This document shows positions 8,061 to 17,033 of a stretch of 33,718 nucleotides of DNA, piece by piece. This DNA comes from Bordetella parapertussis. Lineage in GTDB: Bacteria > Pseudomonadota > Gammaproteobacteria > Burkholderiales > SG8-39. A program made the translations under genes and the position numbers. The stretch covers positions 1 to 33,718 of the forward strand of contig CAMAWC010000040.1 of the NCBI GenBank assembly GCA_945861875.1, given 5' to 3'. The first letter of the stretch is position 1; each line of letters begins with the position of its first letter. The notes under the pieces are model-generated. The model did no database searches, was not told where the DNA came from, and worked only from the letters and a program-made list of their open reading frames with translations.

Positions 8061-8720
8061 CGTCATTCCCGCGAAAGCGGGAATCCATGGGGTTGGTTCT
8101 TCGCTACGCGAGCTTCGTCTTTCTCTTGAGTTTGTGGTTTCACTCCCCTGCGGGGAGCGAGTTACCTTTCTTGCTTCGCCAAGAAAGGTAACCCAAAGAA
8201 GGCGACCCGGAGGTGACGGTCGCTGCGCGACTACCCTGTGATGCTCGCGCCAATGGGCCGGGACCTAAACTCGGCCCACACGTGGGCCTCAGACATAGGT
8301 CCCGGAGGGCTCCCATTGTCGCTGCGCTTCTCGGCGTCCCCTACGGGAGGGTGTGTCAAAAGCCAAACGATGTCATGCGATGGTTTGGTGTGGCTTTTGA
8401 CCTCGGGGTCCCTGCGGCGCCGCCGAGCAACGCAGATGCAGCGGGAGTTCTCCGGCCCTGATGTCTGAGGCCCACGTTTTTGTGGGCCGAGTTTCAGGGC
8501 CGGCCCGCTGCATCGAGTAGCGCAGGGCAGCCCGAAGGGCCGGCGTCGGGGGTGTGTTTTCTTTGGTTACTTTATTTTGCACAAGCAAAAGAAAGTGACT
8601 CGCTCCCCGCAGGGGAGTGAAACGACAACATCAAGAGAAAGGCACTGCCCGCGCAGCGATGGAACATCAAAAATGGATTCCCTCCCCGCTTTCGCGGGGA
8701 CTAAAGGCCGCGGGAATGAC
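8061..8720. repeat. Long imperfect palindrome (about 660 bp) of nested hairpins
   Basis: The left half, read forward, matches the reverse complement of the right half through many blocks in the same order. Both arms begin with a CATTCCCGC-type hairpin ending GGGAATCCAT, then TTTCTCTTGA, then TTTCACTCCCCTGCGGGGAG. Next come a 12-bp stem TTACCTTTCTTG/CAAGAAAGGTAA (degenerate in the right arm), then AAACTCGGCCCACA, GTGGGCCTCAGACAT and a CTCGGCG block. The arms meet in a central hairpin at 8355-8401 (GTCAAAAGCC with GGCTTTTGAC). The arms have diverged, so this is an old or slowly homogenised inverted duplication. No transposase frame is inside it. Confidence 0.75.
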
Positions 8721-8742
8721 AGCAGCTTGCTGCGAGTGCCGT

Positions 8743-9714
8743 CTAGTCTATGGTCGCGCCAACGTCCTTTACCACCTTGCCGTATTTATCGTACTCGCGG
8801 CGCATCATGGCGCTGAACTCGGTCGGGGTGGTGACGTAGGGCTCGAGGCCGCCGGCGCCGTTGAGCCTTTGCTTGATGTCCGGCCTTGCCAGTATTTTGC
8901 CGACTTCGGAACGCAGTTTGGCCAGCACCGGTTCGGGCATGCCCGGTGGCGCGAACAAGGCCAGCCAGATGGTCACTTCATATCCGGGATAAAACTGGCC
9001 TATGGTCGGCAACTCGGGGAAGGTTTCCGAGCGATGCGCGCCGGTCATGGCAAGTGCGCGCAAGCGCCCGGCCTTGATTTGCGCGGCATTGGAGGTACCG
9101 GAGAACACCGCCATGGTTTCGCCCGCCACGGTGGCGGTGGCCGCCGGCGTGCCGCCCTTGTAGGGGATATGCACGAGTTCGATGCCGGCGCGCGCCTTGA
9201 GCATTTCCATCGACAAGTGGTGCTGGCTGCCGTTGCCACCCGAGGCATAAGTGAGCGGCGGGTTGGCTTTTTTGGCGTACTCGATGAATTCCTGGAAGGT
9301 TTTTACCGGCAGTGACGGATTCACCGCCAGCGCAAACTGGTTGGAGGCGACGGTGGCCACCGGCGTGAGGTCCTTGAGCGTGTCGAGCGGCATCTTCCCC
9401 TTGTACAAATGCGGGTTGATGACGATCTGGCTGTCGGCGCACAACAGCAGTGTGTAGCCGTCGGGCGCGGCCTTGGCGGTCATTTCGGAGGCGATATTGC
9501 CGTTGGCGCCGACGCGGTTTTCCACGACCAACGGCTGGCCCAACGATTCGGACAGTGCCTGGCCGAGCACGCGCGCGACAATGTCGGGCGCGCCGCCCGG
9601 GGGGATGGGCACCAGCAGCTTGATCGGCCGGTTGGGGTATTGCGCCGCGGCCGCGGTGGTTAAAAGGATTGCCAGGGCGGCGGCCGCGATGCGTGCCAAT
9701 GGGCGTGCAGACAT
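8743..9714 (-). CDS. Bug/TctC-family periplasmic substrate-binding protein
   Basis: Second Bug-family receptor of the window. With the ATG at 9714 ([18 protein letters not shown]) it has 323 residues and a standard signal peptide ending near TAAAAQ; an in-frame ATG at 9768 would run into the upstream gene. After the signal come [33 protein letters not shown] and the PYKGGTPA element typical of the family. It follows the class II aldolase gene by 14 bases on the same strand, so the two probably share a transcript. Its sequence differs clearly from the receptor at 4129-5097, so it is not a recent duplicate. The ligand is unknown; an aromatic or hydroxy acid would fit the neighbouring aldolase and monooxygenase. 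Confidence 0.9.
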   Translation of the reverse strand: MSARPLARIAAAALAILLTTAAAAQYPNRPIKLLVPIPPGGAPDIVARVLGQALSESLGQPLVVENRVGANGNIASEMTAKAAPDGYTLLLCADSQIVINPHLYKGKMPLDTLKDLTPVATVASNQFALAVNPSLPVKTFQEFIEYAKKANPPLTYASGGNGSQHHLSMEMLKARAGIELVHIPYKGGTPAATATVAGETMAVFSGTSNAAQIKAGRLRALAMTGAHRSETFPELPTIGQFYPGYEVTIWLALFAPPGMPEPVLAKLRSEVGKILARPDIKQRLNGAGGLEPYVTTPTEFSAMMRREYDKYGKVVKDVGATID

Positions 9715-9728
9715 GGGTTTTTTTCGGT

Positions 9729-10457
9729 TCAGCGCGATTCCTGCGCGCGTTTTTTCCACAGCAGCCACGGCCGCTCGACGTTGTCGTCGTTGGCCTGGCT
9801 CGAATTGACCGCCTCGCCTTCGGTGAGGAAGGTGATCTCGCCAAGTTTCATCGCCTCGGCCTGCAGCCGTGCGTTGACCTCGGCGTAAATGCCGCGGTAG
9901 ACCGCCTGTTTGATCGACTTGCCCACCGCAACCGAGCCGTGGCCGCGCATCAGTGCGAAGCCGGCTTTGCCGAGGACTTTGGCGAGGGCGGCGCCCTGCT
10001 TGTTATCCTGCACCAGCATATTGGTGTCGGGCCCGCTCTCGTCGCGGATTTCGTACACCGGCGTGGCAAAACCGAGAAATCCGCTCATGTGGCATACCGG
10101 CCGCAGTTTTGCCTTGGTGATGCCAAAGGGGATCACCGCCAGCGAGTGGCTGTGGATGACCGACTGCACGTCGGGCCGGGTGCGGTAGATTTCGCTGTGT
10201 ATAAAACGCTCAAGGTAGGACTTCCTGCCCTGCGCATCGACCGGCTGGCCGTCGGCGACGTTGTACTCAAGGATGTCGGCGGCGGTGACGGTGGCCGGGG
10301 CGAGGCTGCGCGACAAGAGGAAGCGCTCCGGGTTCTTGTCATGGCGCACGCTGATGTGGCCGAAGCCGTCGACGACGCCTTCGTTGAACAGGATGTGGTT
10401 GGCGGTCACCAGGTCATCGATGAGGGCGGGGTCTGCTGCCTGCGTTGGTGTGCTCAC
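9729..10457 (-). CDS. Class II aldolase/adducin family protein
   Basis: Zinc-dependent class II aldolase fold, the family of fuculose-phosphate aldolase, ribulose-phosphate epimerase and related lyases or decarboxylases. I use the GTG at 10457, preceded by AAGGA six bases upstream, giving 242 residues; the longer frame to 10517 adds sequence unlike the family. Metal-binding histidines are visible in [12 protein letters not shown], with a third histidine probably in [11 protein letters not shown]. The substrate-loop element GFGHISVR is near residue 30. The gene heads a two-gene unit with the Bug receptor and is divergent from the FAD monooxygenase. That setting suggests catabolism of an aromatic-derived or hydroxy acid. 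The specific reaction cannot be read from sequence. Confidence 0.85.
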   Translation of the reverse strand: MSTPTQAADPALIDDLVTANHILFNEGVVDGFGHISVRHDKNPERFLLSRSLAPATVTAADILEYNVADGQPVDAQGRKSYLERFIHSEIYRTRPDVQSVIHSHSLAVIPFGITKAKLRPVCHMSGFLGFATPVYEIRDESGPDTNMLVQDNKQGAALAKVLGKAGFALMRGHGSVAVGKSIKQAVYRGIYAEVNARLQAEAMKLGEITFLTEGEAVNSSQANDDNVERPWLLWKKRAQESR

Positions 10458-10618
10458 GCTTGATCCTTTTGAGTGTGGTGGTGTCTTGGCCGGTCTTCCC
10501 GCGCCGAAGGCGATCATTATGCACCCGGTGCCGCGGCAGGGTCACGGTTGAACGGGCAATCAACATGCGCGCGATAAAGGGGCGCGGCAAACCCGGCCTT
10601 GCAGGGTGGGCGCTTCGT

Positions 10619-10645
10619 CGCTACCCTGATGCGATGAGGGTAGCG
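10619..10645. promoter_or_regulatory. 9-bp inverted repeat upstream of the monooxygenase, candidate operator
   Basis: A perfect inverted repeat, CGCTACCCT, nine bases, then AGGGTAGCG. It ends 13 bases before the ATG of the FAD monooxygenase, in the 200-base gap shared with the divergent aldolase operon. The position fits an operator, or an mRNA hairpin near the ribosome binding site. No regulator gene is next to it. Confidence 0.45.
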
Positions 10646-10658
10646 CAATCGAGCAATC

Positions 10659-12278
10659 ATGGTTCCTGAATCCGGCTCTACGGCATCGGTTATTGTCGTT
10701 GGCGCCGGGCCGGTCGGGCTGACGCTGGCCAATTTTCTCGGCCAGGCGGGCATTGACACCATCGTCCTTGACCGCGAGGAGGGCACGGTGGCCGAGGCGC
10801 GCGCCGTGTCCATAGACGATGAGTCCCTGCGCACCATGCAGGCCATCGGTCTTGGTCCGGAAATACTGAAGGACGTGGTCCCCGGCTACGGCAGCCACTA
10901 CTACACCGGCCCCGGCGGGCGGCAGTTCGCCAAGGTCGAGCCGACGGTGAGCGACTATGGCTACCCCAGGCGCAACGCGTTTCGCCAGCCGCTGTTCGAG
11001 GCCTCGCTGCTGCGCGGCCTGGCGCGCTTCCCCTCGGTCAAGGTGTTGTTCGGCCACACCCTTGAAGGGCTTGAGCAGGATGAATCAGGCGTGATCGCGG
11101 CGGTAAAGCGGGCTGACGGTTCGGCGCTCGCTTTTCGGGCGAACTACCTCGCGGCCTGCGATGGCGGGCGCAGCACCGTGCGCAAGCTGCTCGGCGTGCA
11201 GATGGCCGGTTCGAGTTTTCGCGCGCGCTGGCTGGTCCTTGACACCGAGCAGGACAAGGACAGCTACCGGCATTCCCGGGTCTACTGCAATGCCCGCCGG
11301 GCGGTACTCGACATTCCCGGCCCGCACCAGACGCGCCGCTTCGAGTTTTTGCTCAAGGATGGCGAAGACGAGGATGCGATGATGGCGCCGGAGCGCGTGC
11401 TCGCATTATTGCGCCCGTTTCGCGGCGAACAACCCACCACCATCGTGCGCAAAATCGTCTACACGTTTCACGCACGCATGGCCGAAAAGTGGCGCGTCGG
11501 CCGTGTTTTTCTTGCCGGTGACGCAGCGCATCTGACGCCGCCCTATGCCGGTCAGGGCCTCAACAGCGGCGTGCGCGACGCCCATAATCTTGGCTGGAAG
11601 CTGGCGGCGGCCTGCCGCGGCCGACTGGGCGATGCGGCGCTTGATTCCTACGAGGCGGAGCGGCGCGACCATGCCTGGTCGCTGATCAAGCTGGCGCTCA
11701 ACCTGGGCGTGGTGATGGCGCCGAAAAACCGCCTGCACGCACTGGCCGTCGTGTGGTTCTTTACCCTTGCCGGGCTGATCCCGCCCCTGCGGGATTATTT
11801 TTTGCAAATGCGCTTCAAGCCCAAGCCGCGCTTCATGCACGGCCTGATCCTGCCCGAAGCGGGCGGCGAGGCAGACTCGCTGGTCGGGCGCATGCTGCCG
11901 CAACCGATGGTCCGCAGCGGCGACGGCCGCAGCCAGTTGCTCGATGAACTGATCGGCCCGGGCTTTGCGCTGATTGCCATCGGAGCGCAAAGCGAGGCGG
12001 CACTTGCCGGACTGGCCGACCCGCTGTGGCAGCAGCTTGGTGCCGAGCGCATTGTCATCGTTGATGTCAGTGACGGAGCGGGTGGCGCAGACGATGGCGC
12101 CAACTACCGCCGCGTTACCGATATTGCCCATGCCACAATGGCATTGCGGCCTGCCGTCCGTGCCAAGATTGTCCTGCTGCGCCCCGATCGCTATGTTGCG
12201 GCCGTATTCAGCGCCTCGCAGGAGACGGCGTTCGCGCGCGGATTCAGGCGCTTGCTTGACGGCCAGGCTCGGAGTTGA
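10659..12278 (+). CDS. FAD-dependent aromatic-ring monooxygenase, MhpA/PheA-like
   Basis: Flavoprotein monooxygenase of the FAD_binding_3 group, which hydroxylates phenolic rings with NAD(P)H and O2. The 539 residues are close to the size of MhpA. The three class A motifs are present. GAGPVGLTLANFL at about residues 15-27 binds the ADP part of FAD. ACDGGRSTVRKLLG near residue 167 is the DG motif. FLAGDAAHLTPPYAGQGLNSG near residue 285 is the GD motif, followed by RDAHNLGWKL. The C-terminal thioredoxin-like domain of the family appears present. No ring-cleavage dioxygenase or hydrolase lies in the window, so the phenolic substrate is unknown. It is divergent from the aldolase/Bug unit and may share control with it. 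Confidence 0.87.
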   Translation: MVPESGSTASVIVVGAGPVGLTLANFLGQAGIDTIVLDREEGTVAEARAVSIDDESLRTMQAIGLGPEILKDVVPGYGSHYYTGPGGRQFAKVEPTVSDYGYPRRNAFRQPLFEASLLRGLARFPSVKVLFGHTLEGLEQDESGVIAAVKRADGSALAFRANYLAACDGGRSTVRKLLGVQMAGSSFRARWLVLDTEQDKDSYRHSRVYCNARRAVLDIPGPHQTRRFEFLLKDGEDEDAMMAPERVLALLRPFRGEQPTTIVRKIVYTFHARMAEKWRVGRVFLAGDAAHLTPPYAGQGLNSGVRDAHNLGWKLAAACRGRLGDAALDSYEAERRDHAWSLIKLALNLGVVMAPKNRLHALAVVWFFTLAGLIPPLRDYFLQMRFKPKPRFMHGLILPEAGGEADSLVGRMLPQPMVRSGDGRSQLLDELIGPGFALIAIGAQSEAALAGLADPLWQQLGAERIVIVDVSDGAGGADDGANYRRVTDIAHATMALRPAVRAKIVLLRPDRYVAAVFSASQETAFARGFRRLLDGQARS

Positions 12279-12285
12279 AGCGCGC

Positions 12286-13308
12286 TTAAGCGCCGGCCAG
12301 TTCCCTGCGCACAATGGCCGCGCCGGCCGCAAGGGCCTGCAGCTTGCCTTGCGACACGCTGCGCGTGAGCGGCACCATGCCGCAGTTGGTGCATGGGTAA
12401 AGCTTGTCCGCGGCGACATGCTTTAACACCGCGCGTATGGTTTGTGCCACCTCTTCCGGCGTTTCAACCACCTCGTTCGCCACGTCAATGGCGCCGGCAA
12501 GGATGTCCTTGCCCTTGAGCAGGTCGATCAACTCCAGCGGCACGCGTGAATTGGCGCATTCGAGCGAGACCTGGTCGATTTTTGATTTCGCCAGCAACGG
12601 GAAAGTCGATTCGTACTGGCGCCATTCCGAGCCGAGGGTCTTTTTCCAGTCGGTGTTGGCCTTGATGCCGTAGCCGTAGCAAATGTGGACCGCCGTTTTG
12701 CAGTCCAGCCCGGCGGCGGCCGTTTCGAGCGCAGTCATGCCCCAGTCGCGCACCTCGTCCATGTAGACATTGAACGACGGTTCGTCGAACTGGATGATGT
12801 CGATGCCGGCGGCGGCCAGTTCACGCGCCTCCTGGTTGAGGATGAGGGCGAATTCGAGCGCGAGTTTTTCACGGCTTTTGTAATGCGCGTCGTAGAGCGT
12901 GTCGACCATGGTCATCGGGCCAGGCAGGGTGAATTTGAGCGGCTTGGTCGTCTGGCTGCGCAAAAAGCGCGCGTCTTCAAGGAACGCCGCGCGCTTGCGC
13001 GCCACCGCGCCGGTCACCACCGGCACCTGGGCGTCGTAGCGCTGGCGTATGCGCACCGTGCGCTTGTGCTCGAAATCGACGCCCTCGAGGCTTTCGATGA
13101 AGGTGGTGACAAAATGCCGGCGCGTTTGCTCGCCGTCGGTGACGATGTCGATGCCGGCCGCATCCTGGTCGGCGAGCACCAGGCGCACCGCATCGCGCTT
13201 GCCCTCGGCGAGCTGCTCGCCCTCGAGCAACCACGGCGCCCACAATTGCCGCGGCGGCGACAGCCAGGCGGGTTTGGGCAGGCTTCCGGCGATGGTGGTT
13301 TGCAGCAT
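12286..13308 (-). CDS. Stand-alone cobalamin-independent methionine synthase catalytic domain (core MetE)
   Basis: A 340-residue protein equal to the C-terminal catalytic half of MetE, lacking the N-terminal domain of the roughly 750-residue enzyme. The zinc site is complete: His208 and Cys210 in VHICYGYG, Glu250 in SLECANSR and Cys309 in CTNCGM. Other elements are IVTDGEQ near residue 55, LPGPMTM near 130 and IIQFDEPSF near 172. The ATG at 13308 has an AAGGAG site six bases upstream; the longer frame starts outside it. Stand-alone core MetE proteins use varied methyl donors, and some betaproteobacterial ones work with a partner of the DUF1852 (MesX) type, which is not seen here. The methyl donor and acceptor are therefore open. 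Confidence 0.85.
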   Translation of the reverse strand: MLQTTIAGSLPKPAWLSPPRQLWAPWLLEGEQLAEGKRDAVRLVLADQDAAGIDIVTDGEQTRRHFVTTFIESLEGVDFEHKRTVRIRQRYDAQVPVVTGAVARKRAAFLEDARFLRSQTTKPLKFTLPGPMTMVDTLYDAHYKSREKLALEFALILNQEARELAAAGIDIIQFDEPSFNVYMDEVRDWGMTALETAAAGLDCKTAVHICYGYGIKANTDWKKTLGSEWRQYESTFPLLAKSKIDQVSLECANSRVPLELIDLLKGKDILAGAIDVANEVVETPEEVAQTIRAVLKHVAADKLYPCTNCGMVPLTRSVSQGKLQALAAGAAIVRRELAGA

Positions 13309-13365
13309 TTCGTTCTCCTTTATCCGTTGTTTTGTCGCGGCAAGCATGCTCCTGCACACCTGTCG

Positions 13366-14010
13366 CTAAAAGCGCCCACCAGCGTAGTAGAAGGCAAGTT
13401 TGGCCGTTTCCAGCAGCACGTTTCTCGCGGCAAGTTGCTCACGCCACCAATGTTCGGGGAATTCCTCGTAGCGCGATGCCACGACGCGCACGTCGGCGCC
13501 GGGCAGGGCGTTGCGGAAAATGATGCCGGTGCGCCGTGTGTGATAAGGCGAGGTGATGACCAGGATGCGCCGTTCGCCGCGATCCACGACCGCGCGTGTC
13601 GCGGCCGCCTCGGTGGCGGTACTCATCATGTCTTTTGCCAGCCAGCGGATGGCGTCAGACGGAACGCCTTTTTGCAGCAGGATCTGCAGCGTAACCTCTT
13701 CTAGTCTGGGAAACACCACACCTTCGCGATCGAGCAGCAGCAACGAAGGGTCGCGCACCGCCGCGCTGAGATACACTCTGGGCGCGTAGCCGTCGCGGTA
13801 TAGTTGCGCCGCCTCAAAGGCGCGGGTCAGGTCACCGGCGAGCACCACGATGGCGTCGGCCTTTTGCGGCGCGTCGGCGTTATTGAGCCAGCGTGCGGCA
13901 AAATACAGGCTCACGGCACCCAAGGTGGCAAGGGCGATGAAGGCAGACAAGACAAACAACAGGCAGCGTTTGGTGCAGGACACGATGGCAATCGACCTTT
14001 TGGAATTCAT
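13366..14010 (-). CDS. YdcF/SanA-type DUF218 envelope protein
   Basis: Member of the DUF218 (YdcF/SanA/ElyC) group, linked in other bacteria to envelope integrity. The 214-residue protein has one N-terminal membrane anchor at about residues 16-38, so the rest should face the periplasm. The domain begins with ADAIVVLAGD at 51-60 and includes RAFEAAQLYRDGYAP. It continues through the acidic EATRAV region to ILVITSPYHTRRT, the conserved SxxHxxR-like element. The start at 14010 is followed upstream by a 51-base gap to the divergent spermidine-synthase-like gene. The exact molecular role is not known for the family. Confidence 0.8.
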   Translation of the reverse strand: MNSKRSIAIVSCTKRCLLFVLSAFIALATLGAVSLYFAARWLNNADAPQKADAIVVLAGDLTRAFEAAQLYRDGYAPRVYLSAAVRDPSLLLLDREGVVFPRLEEVTLQILLQKGVPSDAIRWLAKDMMSTATEAAATRAVVDRGERRILVITSPYHTRRTGIIFRNALPGADVRVVASRYEEFPEHWWREQLAARNVLLETAKLAFYYAGGRF

Positions 14011-14061
14011 TGACGCATTGATCGCGCGACTATTCTATACGCAGCGCGCTGCGGTCGAGGC

Positions 14062-14856
14062 ATGAAGTTGCTGCGCAAGTGGCTGGGCGGAGGGAGCGTG
14101 GAGGTCAGCGAGGCGGGTGGCGTGCGCACGCTGCATCTTGGCGGGGACGCCATACAAAGCGCAATGCGCCTGTCGGCTCCGGACAAGCTCGAACTGCACT
14201 ACACACAGGCGATGATGGCCTGCCTGCTGTTTCGGCCGGAGCCGCGCGATATCCTGATGATAGGTCTTGGCGGCGGCTCGATTGCGAAGTATGTGCGCAG
14301 CACGCTGCCCCGGACACGCATGACGGTGGTCGAAATAAGCGCAAAAGTCGTGGCCGCGGCACGCAGCTTTTTTGGCCTGCCAGAGGATGACGATTGCTTG
14401 CGAGTGGTGGTGCAGGATGGGGCGAAGTATGTGCGGGAACAGGCCGCGGGCGTCGACGTGCTGCTGCTGGACGGTTTTGACGACGGCGCGCAGGCGAAAC
14501 CGCTGTGCACCGCGGCGTTCTACCAGAATGCCTTTGACGCGCTGGCGTCGGACGGCATGCTGGTGGTGAACTTCATGGCCGAAGACCCCAAGCTTGCGCT
14601 ATACCGCGCACGCATAGTCGCGGTGTTCAACGACCGCGTGGTGTGCATGCATGCCGCCGACAACGTCAACATGATCGTTTTCGCCTTTCGCGGCGGCGAC
14701 ACGCGCGTGGCCTGGGAGACCCTGCGCAAGCGCGCGAAAATTCTCAAGGGCGTGCACGCCAACCTGCCGTTGGAAAAATTCATCACCCTGTTGCGCGCGG
14801 GCAATGCGCATAGCGCGAATTTTCTCAACATCCGGACCGGACGGGCGGACGTCTAG
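14062..14856 (+). CDS. Spermidine-synthase-like aminopropyltransferase/methyltransferase-fold protein
   Basis: Rossmann-fold protein of the polyamine aminopropyltransferase family, 264 residues. It has the nucleotide-binding GLGGGS at residues 68-73 and the acidic VVEIS end of strand two at 89-93. An aspartate-rich VLLLDGFDDG element sits where SpeE has its catalytic DxxD stretch. The usual SpeE substrate motif is weak, and no speD (AdoMet decarboxylase) is nearby. Activity on putrescine is therefore not assured; the family contains many members of unknown function. The stop codon overlaps the convergent gluconokinase gene by four bases, so the two transcripts must overlap. Confidence 0.72.
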   Translation: MKLLRKWLGGGSVEVSEAGGVRTLHLGGDAIQSAMRLSAPDKLELHYTQAMMACLLFRPEPRDILMIGLGGGSIAKYVRSTLPRTRMTVVEISAKVVAAARSFFGLPEDDDCLRVVVQDGAKYVREQAAGVDVLLLDGFDDGAQAKPLCTAAFYQNAFDALASDGMLVVNFMAEDPKLALYRARIVAVFNDRVVCMHAADNVNMIVFAFRGGDTRVAWETLRKRAKILKGVHANLPLEKFITLLRAGNAHSANFLNIRTGRADV

Positions 14857-15338
14857 GCCGCCAGCGCCAGCCGCAGTTGGCGCACCAGTTCGGACGGGTC
14901 ATCCGCAACATCGAGCCCGATGGCGTCAGCGGGTGCTTCGAGAATGGCGAACTGTGAGTCGAGCAGGGCCGGATTCATGTAGTGCCCCTGGCGGGAAAGC
15001 AGGCGGCTGCGGATGATTTCCTTTTCGCCGGCAAGAAAGGCAAAGCGCAAGCCGGGACAGCGCGCCTCAAGGCGCTCGCGATAAGCCTGTTTCAACGCGG
15101 AGCAGGCGAGCACCACGCTTTTTCCCTGTTGTGCGCTTTGGGCAAGCAGCCCGCCCAGGCTGTCCAGCCAGGGCCGACGGTCATCGTCGGTCAGCGCTTC
15201 GCCGCGGCGCATTTTGGCCACGTTCTCGGGCGGATGAAAGTCATCGGCATCGAGAAATTCCCAGCCGCAGGCGCCCGCGAGCATCGCGCCCACGGTGGTC
15301 TTGCCACAGCCCGTTACGCCCATTACGACAACAATCAT
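14853..15338 (-). CDS. gntK: Gluconokinase
   Basis: Phosphorylates D-gluconate with ATP to 6-phosphogluconate, the entry to the pentose phosphate or Entner-Doudoroff pathway. The 161 residues are the normal size for GntK-type enzymes. The Walker A motif GVTGCGKTT is at residues 7-15. DADDFHPPENVAKM at about 30-43 is the strongly conserved gluconate-binding region, followed by ACSALKQAYR and the SRQGHYMNPALLDSQF lid segment. The ATG at 15338 has a GGGAG site five bases upstream. No gluconate transporter or gntR gene is adjacent. The gene stands alone between purK and the convergent spermidine-synthase-like gene. Confidence 0.93.
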   Translation of the reverse strand: MIVVVMGVTGCGKTTVGAMLAGACGWEFLDADDFHPPENVAKMRRGEALTDDDRRPWLDSLGGLLAQSAQQGKSVVLACSALKQAYRERLEARCPGLRFAFLAGEKEIIRSRLLSRQGHYMNPALLDSQFAILEAPADAIGLDVADDPSELVRQLRLALAA

Positions 15339-15393
15339 TTCGACTCCCGCATCCGCCGTCCGGCCGTATTACAGCAGAAGGGCGGGTCGGGAG

Positions 15394-16536
15394 CTAGGCT
15401 GGAAAGGCGGCGGCGGGCAATGCGTCGCGAATGCGCTCCGAGGCGGCGAGCGCTGCTTCAATGCTCGCGCCAAGACAGGTGTAGTGGCCCATTTTGCGGC
15501 CTTGTCGCGCCTCGGCCTTGCCATAGAGGTGCAGCTTGGCGCCGGGCGCGGCCAGCAGCGCCGGCCATTGCGGCGTCCCCCCGGCCCACAGCTCGCCGAG
15601 CAGGTTTTGCATCACCGCCGGGGAATGGGTGCGGGTGTCGCCCAGCGGCAGGCCGGCGAGCACGCGCACCTGTTGCTCGAACTGCGAGGTGCGGGAGGCA
15701 TCGAGCGTGCTGTGGCCGCTGTTGTGCGGGCGCGGCGCAAACTCGTTGACCAGCAGGGCGCCCTGTTCGTCGATAAAAAACTCCACGCACAGGACACCGC
15801 GGTAATCGAGGGCGCGCGCGATATTCAGCGCCGCATCGCCCGCCCGTGCGGCCAGTTCCGGTGCGATGCGCGCCGGAACAATCGACTGATCGAGGATGCC
15901 GTCCTTGTGCTGGTTCTCGGCCACCGGCCACAGCGTGATGCGACCCTCGGCGTCGCGCGCCAGCACCACCGAGATTTCCATACGCAGTTTGATGCGGCGT
16001 TCGAGCACGCAGGGAGCGCCACCCATGCTTGCAAAGGCGGAGCGCGCCTCCTCGGCCGTGGCCACGCGCGCCTGCCCCTTGCCGTCGTAACCGAAGCGGC
16101 TCAGCTTGAGCACGCCGGGCAGCAGGCCGGCGACCTGCGCCTGTTGCAGGTCGGCCTCCGAGTGCACCGCCACGTAGGGCGCAGGCGCGAGACCGAGGCT
16201 GGAAATGAACTGTTTTTCGCGAATGCGATCCTGCGCGATGGCGACGCAGTGCGCCGAAGGGCTGACCACCACGCTGCGCGCCAGGCGCTCCAGTGCGGCG
16301 GTGGGTGCATTCTCCGTTTCCACCGTGACTGCGGCGCAGACGCGCGCCATTTCATCGAGCGCCGCCGGGTCATCGAGGGGGGCGCACAGGTGGCGGTCTG
16401 CGGCCGCGCCGGCGCCGCCCTCGGGGTCCGGGTCCAGCACCATGACGCGATAGCCCAGTTCGTGCGCGGCCATGGCGAACATGCGCCCGAGTTGGCCGCC
16501 GCCCAGCACGCCCAGCCAGGCGCCCGGTGCGATCAT
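15394..16536 (-). CDS. purK: N5-carboxyaminoimidazole ribonucleotide synthase
   Basis: ATP-grasp enzyme of purine synthesis that joins AIR, ATP and bicarbonate to form N5-CAIR, the substrate of PurE. The 380 residues match the family. It opens with [11 protein letters not shown] at residues 9-19. It then shows [10 protein letters not shown], the ATP-grasp loop, followed by [26 protein letters not shown] with the metal-binding glutamates and the phosphate-binding region. The ATG overlaps the purE stop by four bases (ATGA), so translation is probably coupled. It is the last gene of a three-gene unit with purE and an SbtA-type transporter. Bicarbonate use makes the transporter link notable. Confidence 0.96.
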   Translation of the reverse strand: MIAPGAWLGVLGGGQLGRMFAMAAHELGYRVMVLDPDPEGGAGAAADRHLCAPLDDPAALDEMARVCAAVTVETENAPTAALERLARSVVVSPSAHCVAIAQDRIREKQFISSLGLAPAPYVAVHSEADLQQAQVAGLLPGVLKLSRFGYDGKGQARVATAEEARSAFASMGGAPCVLERRIKLRMEISVVLARDAEGRITLWPVAENQHKDGILDQSIVPARIAPELAARAGDAALNIARALDYRGVLCVEFFIDEQGALLVNEFAPRPHNSGHSTLDASRTSQFEQQVRVLAGLPLGDTRTHSPAVMQNLLGELWAGGTPQWPALLAAPGAKLHLYGKAEARQGRKMGHYTCLGASIEAALAASERIRDALPAAAFPA

Positions 16537-17033
16537 GGCAGTGGCGGCAGGGTCATGGCCGCGGCCTTTGCCGTTTGTTCCTTGCGAAACGCCGCCAGCC
16601 GGCCGGCAAGGGCCGCATCGTGAAGCGCCAGCATTGCCGCGGCGAACAAGCCGGCGTTGGCGGCACCGGCTTCCCCAATGGCGAAGCTTGCCGTCGGTAT
16701 GCCGCGCGGCATTTGCACGATGGACAGCAGCGAGTCCATGCCCTTGAGGTGGCGCGAAGGCACCGGCACGCCGAGCACCGGCAGGGTGGTGATGGCGGCG
16801 AGCATGCCCGGCAGGTGTGCCGCGCCGCCGGCGCCGGCGATGATGCAGTGCAGGCCGCGGCCGGCGGCGCTCTTGGCGTATTCGAACAGCAGTTCGGGTG
16901 TGCGGTGCGCCGATACCACGCGCGCCTCGTGCGCGACGCCCAACGATTGCAGCGCGAGGGCGGCGTGCTGCATCACCCCCCAGTCGCTGGAACTGCCCAT
17001 GACGACGCCGACTTTGACGGGGGTGGAACTCAT
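16533..17033 (-). CDS. purE: N5-CAIR mutase
   Basis: Class I PurE, which moves the carboxyl group of N5-CAIR to give CAIR in purine synthesis; it acts as an octamer in the cytoplasm. The 166 residues are typical. The active-site pattern is complete: GSSSDWGVM at 14-22, VVSAHRTPE near 38-46, [13 protein letters not shown] near 65-77 and the VLGVPVPS stretch, with GEAGAANA further on. Its stop overlaps the purK start and its start overlaps the upstream transporter stop, both as ATGA, so three genes are chained with no gaps. Confidence 0.96.
   Translation of the reverse strand: MSSTPVKVGVVMGSSSDWGVMQHAALALQSLGVAHEARVVSAHRTPELLFEYAKSAAGRGLHCIIAGAGGAAHLPGMLAAITTLPVLGVPVPSRHLKGMDSLLSIVQMPRGIPTASFAIGEAGAANAGLFAAAMLALHDAALAGRLAAFRKEQTAKAAAMTLPPLP

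Larger units (their letters stand above)
7934..8742. other. Gene-free repeat-rich intergenic region
   Basis: About 810 bases with no ORF that looks like a gene. The open frames here are the low-complexity products typical of palindromic repeats in proteobacterial genomes. The content is a CATTGCGAG-type repeat, then a long imperfect palindrome built from several smaller hairpins, described separately. The region separates the flavoprotein/TRAP block from the next catabolic operon. Confidence 0.85.

Noticed and set aside
7993-8720. Repeat cluster as a CRISPR array
   Set aside because: The repeats are inverted and nested, with no regular direct repeats, no uniform spacers and no cas genes.
7942-8816. 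Several open frames of 70-100 codons in the repeat region
   Set aside because: They are translations of palindromic repeat arms, a common source of false hypothetical proteins in proteobacteria.
12685-13704. 339-codon plus-strand frame over metE and ydcF
   Set aside because: It spans two real minus-strand genes and has no family features.
15295-16623. 442-codon plus-strand frame over purK
   Set aside because: It is antisense to the well-supported purK gene; Arg/Ala/Gly-rich translation without motifs.
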